Origin: Pseudomonas koreensis
GTDB taxonomy: Bacteria; Pseudomonadota; Gammaproteobacteria; Pseudomonadales; Pseudomonadaceae
NCBI RefSeq assembly: GCF_012986595.1
Contig: NZ_JAAQYM010000004.1
Location: forward strand, 620,001-684,000
Direction: 5' to 3'
DNA length: 64,000 nt
Position 1 is the stretch's first letter. Every line of letters starts with the position of its first letter. The notes beneath the pieces are model-generated. The model did no database searches, was not told the origin of the DNA, and worked only from the letters and a program-made list of their open reading frames with translations. The translations under genes and the position numbers were made by a program. This document shows positions 57,775 through 64,000 of this stretch, one piece after another.

Positions 57775-60700
57775 ATGCATTTCAGCGAACTGATGGCTGT
57801 TCTTTCCACCCATGCGATCCGCCTTCAACAGGAAGATGAAGACCTGGTCATTCTGGGCAGCGACGACGCGCTGGACGATGCGTTGTGGGATAGCCTCAGC
57901 GAACACAAGGCGCAATTGCTGGAGCTGGTCGCGGGCTACGGTGGCGATTGGCTGAGCCCGGCGTTTCGCATCACTCCGGACATGCTGCCGCTGGTGAAGC
58001 TCGATCAGCCGACCATCGATCGTCTGGTCGCCCACGTGCCGGGCGGCGCTGCCAACCTGCAGGACATTTACCCATTGGCGCCGCTGCAGGAAGGCATGCT
58101 CTACCTGCACTTGTCGGCACCCGCCGGCGACCCATACGTGTCGCAGGCGCGGTTCGCCTTCGACAGTCGCGAACGGCTGGACGCGTTCGCCGAGGCGCTG
58201 CAATGGATGATCGAACGCCACGACATCTTGCGTACGTCGTTCGTCTGGGAGCGCCTGGATGAACCGCTGCAAGTGGTGCAGCGGCAGGCTCGGCTGCATT
58301 GCACAGAAATCACCCTCGACCCGGGGGCGGATGCACTGACTCAACTGCTGGAGCGCCACGATCCTCGGTTCTTCCGCCTCGACATCCAGCAGGCGCCGCT
58401 GCTGCGTCTGGTTCACGCCGCAGACCCGGCCAACGGACGCGTGGTCGCGCTGTTGCTGTTCCATCATCTGATCATGGACCACGTTGCCCTCGACGTGGTG
58501 CGCCGCGAAACCCGTGCGCATCTGCTCGGCCAGACCGCGCAGGTCGGGCCGGCGGTGCCGTACCGCGATCACCTGGCCAAGGCCCGTCTGCGTGTGGACG
58601 AGCAGGTTCACGAACAGTTCTTCCGCGAGATGCTCGCCGACATCGATGAGCCGACCTTGCCCTGCGGTTTGCAGGATGTGCAGGGCGACGGCAAGAACAT
58701 CGAAGAAACGTTGCTGATGCTCGACACCGACTTCAGTCGGCAACTGCGCGGCCAGGCGCGTCAGCTTGGGGTCAGTGTCGCGAGCCTGATGCATGTGGCA
58801 CTGGCGCGGGTGCTCGGTCAGTTGTCGGGTCGCACGGCGGTGGTGTTCGGCACCGTGCTGCTGGGACGGATGGAGGCGGGTGAGGGCGGCGAACAGGCGC
58901 TGGGGATGTTCATCAACACCCTGCCGCTGCGGGTGGATGTTGGCCTGGACGGGGTACGAGCCGGGGTGCTGGCAACCCATCGACGCCTGACTGCGTTGCT
59001 CGGCCATGAACAGACCTCACTGGCACTGGCGCAGCGTTGCAGCGCGGTGGCGGTGCCGACGCCGTTGTTCAGCGCGATCCTCAACTATCGCCACAGCAGC
59101 CGAGAAGAGATCGCCGAGGTCAGCGAACTGGCGCCCGGTGTGCAGGTGCTGGGCGCCCGCGAGCGCACCAACTACCCGCTGACGATCAACATCGACGACC
59201 TCGGCGAGGACTTGCGCATCACCGCACTGGCGGATGCAGCGCTGGGCGCCGAACGCGTCGCCGGTTACCTGCACAGCGCGTTGCACAGCCTGCTGCAGGC
59301 CCTGCAATCGACACCGGAGGCGCCGCTGCAACGGCTGAACATCCTGCCCGCCGCCGAGCGTGAATACTTGCTGCACGGGGTCAATTCGCCGATGCCGCAG
59401 TTCCCTGAAACGCCGTTGATCCATCAGCAGTTCGAAGCCCACGCGCTGGCGCGTCCGGATGCAATCGCACTGATTTTCGACGAGCAGACGCTGAGCTACG
59501 GTGAACTCAACCGCCGCGCCAATCAACTGGCCCATCACCTGTTGGCGCGGGGGATTCGACCGGATCAGCGCGTGGCGATCTGCGTCGAGCGCGGCCTGCA
59601 GATGATCATCGGCCTGCTTGGCGTGCTCAAGGCCGGCGCCGGTTACGTGCCGATCGACCCGGCCTATCCACTGGAACGCATCGCCTACACCTTGCAGGAC
59701 AGTGCTCCGGTGGCGGTGTTGACCCAGGCCAATACCCTCGACCGAGTGGGCGCGCTCAACGTGCCGAACATCGACCTCGACAGCCTGCAGTTGCAAAACG
59801 AATCGAGCAGCAATCCGGACATTGCGCAACTGAGACCCAACCATCTCGCCTACGTGATCTACACCTCGGGTTCCACCGGGCTACCCAAAGGCGTGATGGT
59901 CGAACACCGCAACGTGGTGCGGCTGTTCTCGGCGACCCATGACGGGTTCAACTTCAACCCGCAGGACGTGTGGGCGCTGTTCCATTCCTTCGCTTTCGAC
60001 TTCTCGGTATGGGAAATCTGGGGCGCGCTGGCTTTTGGCGGCCAGTTGCTGCTGGTGCCGCAAGCGGTCAGCCGCTCGCCGGACGACTGCTACGCCTTGC
60101 TCTGCCGCAGCGGCGTGACCGTGCTCAACCAGACCCCGAGTGCCTTCCGCCAGTTGATCGCCGCGCAGGGCCGCAGCCCGTTGCAGCATTCGCTGCGCGA
60201 AGTGATTTTCGGCGGTGAAGCGCTGGAGCCGGGCCTGCTCAAACCCTGGTACGCCCGGGTCGGTAACGCCGGCACGCGGCTGGTGAACATGTATGGCATC
60301 ACCGAAACCACGGTGCACGTGACCTATCGCCCACTGGCAGCGGCGGATGCGCAGCTGGTAGGGCGCAGCCCGATTGGCGTGAGCATTCCCGACCTGCAAC
60401 TGTACGTACTCGACGCGCAGCGCGAACCCGTGCCGGTCGGGGTCATTGGCGAGTTGTACGTGGGCGGCGCCGGGGTTGCCCGGGGCTACCTCAACCGTGA
60501 AGCGCTGACCGCCGAACGCTTTATCGCCGACCCGTTCAGTGGCCGCGCCGAAGCGCGTTTGTACAAGACCGGCGACCTCGCACGCCGAACCGCAGACGGC
60601 AGCCTCGAATACCTGGGGCGCAACGACGATCAAGTGAAGATCCGTGGTTTCCGCATCGAACTCGGTGAAATCGAAGCCCGCCTCGCCGCCTGCGCCGGCG

Positions 60701-63700
60701 TGCGCGAAGCGGTGGTCATCGCCCGTGAAGACAGTCCCGGCGATCAGCGGTTGGTGGCGTACTGGCTGGCCGCGCAGGGGGGCGAGCCAAGTGCTGCGCA
60801 ATTGCGCGACGAGTTGCTGCTGTCGTTGGCCGAATACATGGTGCCGAGCGCCTTTGTGCGCCTCGATGCACTGCCGCTGACCACCAACGGCAAGCTCGAC
60901 CGCAAGGCCTTGCCGCAACCCGACAGCGATGCTTTCGCCCGACGCGGTTTCGAAGCCCCGGTCGGGGAGGTGGAAACGCTGATCGCCGGTATCTGGCAGA
61001 CCTTGCTCGGGGTCGAGCAGGTCGGCCGACATGACAACTTCTTTGAACTGGGCGGCCATTCGCTGTTGGCGGTGAAGCTGATCGAACGCATGCGCCAGCA
61101 CGATCTGCACTGCGATGTGCGCGTGCTGTTCGGCCAGCCGAGCGTGGCAGCGCTGGCGGCGACCCTGAGCAGCGCCCAGACCTTCGTGGTGCCGGACAAC
61201 CTGATCGCCGCCGACTGCACGCGGATCACCCCGGATCTGTTGCCGCTGGCCGCGCTGGATCAAGCCGCCATCGACCGGGTCGTGGCGACGGTTCCCGGCG
61301 GCGTCGCCAATGTGCAGGACATCTACGCGCTGGCGCCGTTGCAGGCGGGGATTCTCTATCACCATCTGGCGACCAGTGCCGGCGATCCGTACGTGTTGCA
61401 GGCGCAATTCGCCTTCGCCGGTCTGCCACAGATCAAGGCCTTCGTCCGCGCGCTGAATGCGGTGATTGAACGCCATGACATTCTGCGCACCAGCGTGGTC
61501 TGGGAAGGTCTGGAAGATCCGGTGCAAGTGGTCTGGCGCGAAGCCCCGCTGGCGCTGGAACGCGTCGATGCCGACCTGCTGCAGGGCGACGTGCTGGAGC
61601 AGATGCAGGCGCGTTTCGATCCTCGTCATTACCGCCTCGACCTGCGCCGTGCGCCGCTGATGCGTCTGGCCTACACCGAAGACTGCGAACACCAGCGCTG
61701 GGTCGGCATTCTGTTGCTGCACCACATCGTCCTCGACCACACCGCACTTGAGGTGTTGCTGGCGGAAATGAACGACTGCCTGCAACCGAGCGGCCGCGAC
61801 CTGCCGGCGCCGGTGCAGTACCGCAACTACGTGGCGCAGGCGCAACAGGCCGCCGATGCCCAGGCGCACGAAGCGTTCTTCCGCGACATGCTCGGCGACA
61901 TCGACGAGCCGACCGTGGCGTTCGGTGTGCAGGACGTGAATGGCGACGGCAGCACCATCGTCGACAGCGTGCAGGATCTGGACGCCAGTGTTGCCGAGCG
62001 GCTGCGCGAACAGGCGCGCCGGCTCGGCATCAGTGCCGCGAGTCTGGTGCATCAGGCTTGGGGCCAGGTGCTGGCGCAGGTTTCGGGGCGTGACGAGGTG
62101 GTGTTCGGCACCGTGCTGCTCGGGCGCATGCAGGGCGGCGAGGGCGCCGATCGCGCACTGGGCATGTTCATCAACACCTTACCGCTGCGGGTCAGCGTTG
62201 GCGCGACCGCGGTGCAGCAGGGCGTGCGCGCCACCCATGAACGTCTGGCGCAGCTACTCGCCCATGAGCAGGCTTCATTGGCCCTGGCTCAGCGCTGCAG
62301 CGGTGTGGCCGCTTCGCTGCCGCTGTTCAGCACCTTGCTCAACTACCGCCACAGCGCAGCGGAATCGGCAGGCGTAGCGTGGGACGGGATCGAGATTCTC
62401 AGCTCCCGCGAGCGCAGCAACTATCCGCTGGTGGTCAGCGTCGACGACCTCGGCGCAGGCTTCCGTCTCAGCGTGCAAGCGTTGCCGCAGGTCGATGGGG
62501 CGCGGGTTTGTGATTACCTGCAAACCGCGCTGCACAACCTGCTGACCGCACTCGAGCACAATCCGGCCACGCCGCTGCGGCAGATCTCGGTGATGTCGCC
62601 GAGCGAACGCCAGCGGGTTCTGGTCGGTTTTAACATCACCGGTCGTGATTATCCGCACCCGCAGACCGTGCAGCGTTTGGTCGAAGCCCAAGCCGCTGCG
62701 CACCCCGAGGCCGTTGCGGCGGTGCAAGGTACGCAGCAGTTGAGCTATGGCGAACTCAATCAGCAGGCCAATCGCCTGGCGCATTACCTGATCGGCCTTG
62801 GCGTGCAGCCCGATGATCGCGTCGCCCTGTGTGCCCGGCGCAGTGCGGAGATGCTGGTCGGGTTGCTGGCGATCCTCAAGGCCGGCGCCGGTTATGTGCC
62901 GGTCGATCCAGCGTATCCGCCGGAGCGCATCGCTTACCTGCTGCAGGACTGCGCCCCGGTGGCGGTCCTGGCCCAGGCCTCGACCCGTGACCTGCTCGGT
63001 GGGGTGTCGGTCATCGATCTGGACAGCGACCTCTGGCAGCGTCAGCCCGACGCCAATCCCCAAGTGCCGACATTGACGCCGAACCATCTAGCTTATGTGA
63101 TCTACACCTCCGGCTCCACCGGCCAGCCGAAAGGCGTGATGGTTGAACACGCCACTCTGGAAAACCTTGTGCACTGGCACGTTGAGGCTTTTGATTTGCA
63201 CGCGGGCAGCCACACCGCAAGTGTCGCCGGCTTCGGTTTCGACGCCATGGCCTGGGAAGTGTGGCCAGCGTTGTGCGTCGGCGCGACCTTGCACTTGCCG
63301 CCGCAGTCGATCCGTAACGAGCACCTGGACGATCTGCTCGACTGGTGGTGCGCGCAGCCGTTGCAGGTGAGCTTCCTGCCGACACCGGTGGCCGAATACG
63401 CCTTCAGCCGTCAGTTGCAGCACCCGACCTTGCGCACGCTGTTGATCGGCGGCGACCGTCTGCGCCAGTTCACTCGCCAGCAAACCTTCGAGGTGATCAA
63501 CAACTACGGCCCGACCGAGGCCACCGTGGTCGCCACGTCGGGGCCGGTCGAGCTGGATCAGCCGCTGCATATCGGCCGCCCGATCGCCAACGCCAAAGTC
63601 TACTTGCTGGACGCTGAGCAGCGTCCGGTGCCCGTGGGCGTGGCGGGCGAGTTGTATGTCGGCGGCGCGGGCGTGGCGCGTGGCTATCTGAATCGCCCCG

Positions 63701-64000
63701 AGCTGACCGCTGCACAGTTCCTCTTCGACCCGTTCAGCGACGCGCCGCAGGCACGCATGTACCGCACCGGCGATCAGGCGCGTTGGCTGGCCGACGGCAA
63801 TATCGAGTACCTGGGACGCAACGATGACCAGGTCAAATTGCGTGGCGTACGTATTGAACTCGGTGAAATCGAAGCCGCGCTCGGCAGCCACGCTGCGCTG
63901 CAGGAAGCCGTGGTGCTGGTGCGCGATGGGCGGCTGATTGCGTGGTTCACCGAGCGCACCGCGGTCGATATCGAGCAATTGCGCAATCACCTGCAAGCGC
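57775..64000 (+). CDS. Second NRPS of the lipopeptide locus (3' end outside window)
   Basis: Open to the window edge: 2,075 codons visible. Residues 1-55 look like a docking domain (HFSELMAVLSTHAIRLQQ). C3 (about 62-500, HHLIMDH near 229) has LHLSAPAGD at the dual-domain position, with the first His replaced by Leu. A3 (about 540-1040) reads DFWNIGMVHK, a Thr code. T3 has FELGGHSLL near 1090. C4 (about 1145-1590, HHIVLDH near 1315) has HHLATSAGD, so it is dual. A4 (from about 1620) reads DAWFLGNVV, Leu. Order Leu-X-Thr-Leu fits amphisin, arthrofactin or bananamide-type lipopeptides. Confidence 0.92.
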   Translation, partial: MHFSELMAVLSTHAIRLQQEDEDLVILGSDDALDDALWDSLSEHKAQLLELVAGYGGDWLSPAFRITPDMLPLVKLDQPTIDRLVAHVPGGAANLQDIYPLAPLQEGMLYLHLSAPAGDPYVSQARFAFDSRERLDAFAEALQWMIERHDILRTSFVWERLDEPLQVVQRQARLHCTEITLDPGADALTQLLERHDPRFFRLDIQQAPLLRLVHAADPANGRVVALLLFHHLIMDHVALDVVRRETRAHLLGQTAQVGPAVPYRDHLAKARLRVDEQVHEQFFREMLADIDEPTLPCGLQDVQGDGKNIEETLLMLDTDFSRQLRGQARQLGVSVASLMHVALARVLGQLSGRTAVVFGTVLLGRMEAGEGGEQALGMFINTLPLRVDVGLDGVRAGVLATHRRLTALLGHEQTSLALAQRCSAVAVPTPLFSAILNYRHSSREEIAEVSELAPGVQVLGARERTNYPLTINIDDLGEDLRITALADAALGAERVAGYLHSALHSLLQALQSTPEAPLQRLNILPAAEREYLLHGVNSPMPQFPETPLIHQQFEAHALARPDAIALIFDEQTLSYGELNRRANQLAHHLLARGIRPDQRVAICVERGLQMIIGLLGVLKAGAGYVPIDPAYPLERIAYTLQDSAPVAVLTQANTLDRVGALNVPNIDLDSLQLQNESSSNPDIAQLRPNHLAYVIYTSGSTGLPKGVMVEHRNVVRLFSATHDGFNFNPQDVWALFHSFAFDFSVWEIWGALAFGGQLLLVPQAVSRSPDDCYALLCRSGVTVLNQTPSAFRQLIAAQGRSPLQHSLREVIFGGEALEPGLLKPWYARVGNAGTRLVNMYGITETTVHVTYRPLAAADAQLVGRSPIGVSIPDLQLYVLDAQREPVPVGVIGELYVGGAGVARGYLNREALTAERFIADPFSGRAEARLYKTGDLARRTADGSLEYLGRNDDQVKIRGFRIELGEIEARLAACAGVREAVVIAREDSPGDQRLVAYWLAAQGGEPSAAQLRDELLLSLAEYMVPSAFVRLDALPLTTNGKLDRKALPQPDSDAFARRGFEAPVGEVETLIAGIWQTLLGVEQVGRHDNFFELGGHSLLAVKLIERMRQHDLHCDVRVLFGQPSVAALAATLSSAQTFVVPDNLIAADCTRITPDLLPLAALDQAAIDRVVATVPGGVANVQDIYALAPLQAGILYHHLATSAGDPYVLQAQFAFAGLPQIKAFVRALNAVIERHDILRTSVVWEGLEDPVQVVWREAPLALERVDADLLQGDVLEQMQARFDPRHYRLDLRRAPLMRLAYTEDCEHQRWVGILLLHHIVLDHTALEVLLAEMNDCLQPSGRDLPAPVQYRNYVAQAQQAADAQAHEAFFRDMLGDIDEPTVAFGVQDVNGDGSTIVDSVQDLDASVAERLREQARRLGISAASLVHQAWGQVLAQVSGRDEVVFGTVLLGRMQGGEGADRALGMFINTLPLRVSVGATAVQQGVRATHERLAQLLAHEQASLALAQRCSGVAASLPLFSTLLNYRHSAAESAGVAWDGIEILSSRERSNYPLVVSVDDLGAGFRLSVQALPQVDGARVCDYLQTALHNLLTALEHNPATPLRQISVMSPSERQRVLVGFNITGRDYPHPQTVQRLVEAQAAAHPEAVAAVQGTQQLSYGELNQQANRLAHYLIGLGVQPDDRVALCARRSAEMLVGLLAILKAGAGYVPVDPAYPPERIAYLLQDCAPVAVLAQASTRDLLGGVSVIDLDSDLWQRQPDANPQVPTLTPNHLAYVIYTSGSTGQPKGVMVEHATLENLVHWHVEAFDLHAGSHTASVAGFGFDAMAWEVWPALCVGATLHLPPQSIRNEHLDDLLDWWCAQPLQVSFLPTPVAEYAFSRQLQHPTLRTLLIGGDRLRQFTRQQTFEVINNYGPTEATVVATSGPVELDQPLHIGRPIANAKVYLLDAEQRPVPVGVAGELYVGGAGVARGYLNRPELTAAQFLFDPFSDAPQARMYRTGDQARWLADGNIEYLGRNDDQVKLRGVRIELGEIEAALGSHAALQEAVVLVRDGRLIAWFTERTAVDIEQLRNHLQA

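Noticed and set aside
51097..64000. Pyoverdine synthetase
   Set aside because: Codes read Leu-X-Thr-Leu with a lipid-starter layout, and luxR and nodT precede it; no chromophore module (acyl-CoA ligase, Tyr, Dab) at the start.

Overview
The window reads as a chromosome segment of a Pseudomonas of the fluorescens group. Support comes from GC-rich core genes in a Pseudomonas-like order (dnaQ, ldcA, nadK to pepN, katG), several inverted REP pairs (REPINs) of the types common in that group, and a lipopeptide-type NRPS locus at the right end. Everything here comes from reading the sequence. Family names are recalled from knowledge, not from database searches.

Positions 1 to about 25,700 form an accessory region. 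It starts with the 5' part of a repetitive secreted surface protein. Next come an antitoxin-domain remnant with two palindromic sites, an Xre regulator, and an orphan Rhs C-terminal toxin tip with its DUF4279 immunity gene. The rest is rich in defence-like genes: an ImmA/IrrE peptidase, zinc-ribbon and membrane protein operon; a frameshifted TIR gene; a PD-(D/E)XK-like protein; a stand-alone Cas2/SinR-like protein; a two-gene GAPS6-like system (small protein plus a 1,120-residue helical-repeat/PIN protein) whose partners share a GSGDNV motif; and a type I Thoeris operon with two TIR genes. It ends in an overlapping block of three tyrosine recombinases and a coiled-coil protein, as in gamma-mobile-trio or Tn554-like elements, abutting dnaQ.

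Positions 25,750 to about 50,600 are mostly core: dnaQ, ldcA (lysine decarboxylase), a GNAT and a LysR gene, an FMN reductase, arsB, a nadK-phosphatase-rhomboid-DUF1315-DUF2797-pepN series, katG, an LTA-synthase-like sulfatase, and a Sco/PCu(A)C copper-delivery pair. REPINs or hairpins lie in many of the gaps.

From 48,306 to the end is a probable cyclic-lipopeptide locus: a NodT-type outer-membrane lipoprotein, a LuxR regulator, a two-module NRPS, and the first two modules of a second NRPS cut by the window edge. Adenylation codes read by eye give Leu - (Glx-like, atypical) - Thr - Leu, which fits the N-terminus of Pseudomonas lipopeptides and argues against pyoverdine.

The most interesting parts are the paired GSGDNV motifs in the GAPS6-like operon, the uncharacterised ImmA/IrrE operon, the two-TIR Thoeris operon with a coupled small ORF, the recombinase block beside dnaQ, and the unusual second adenylation code.
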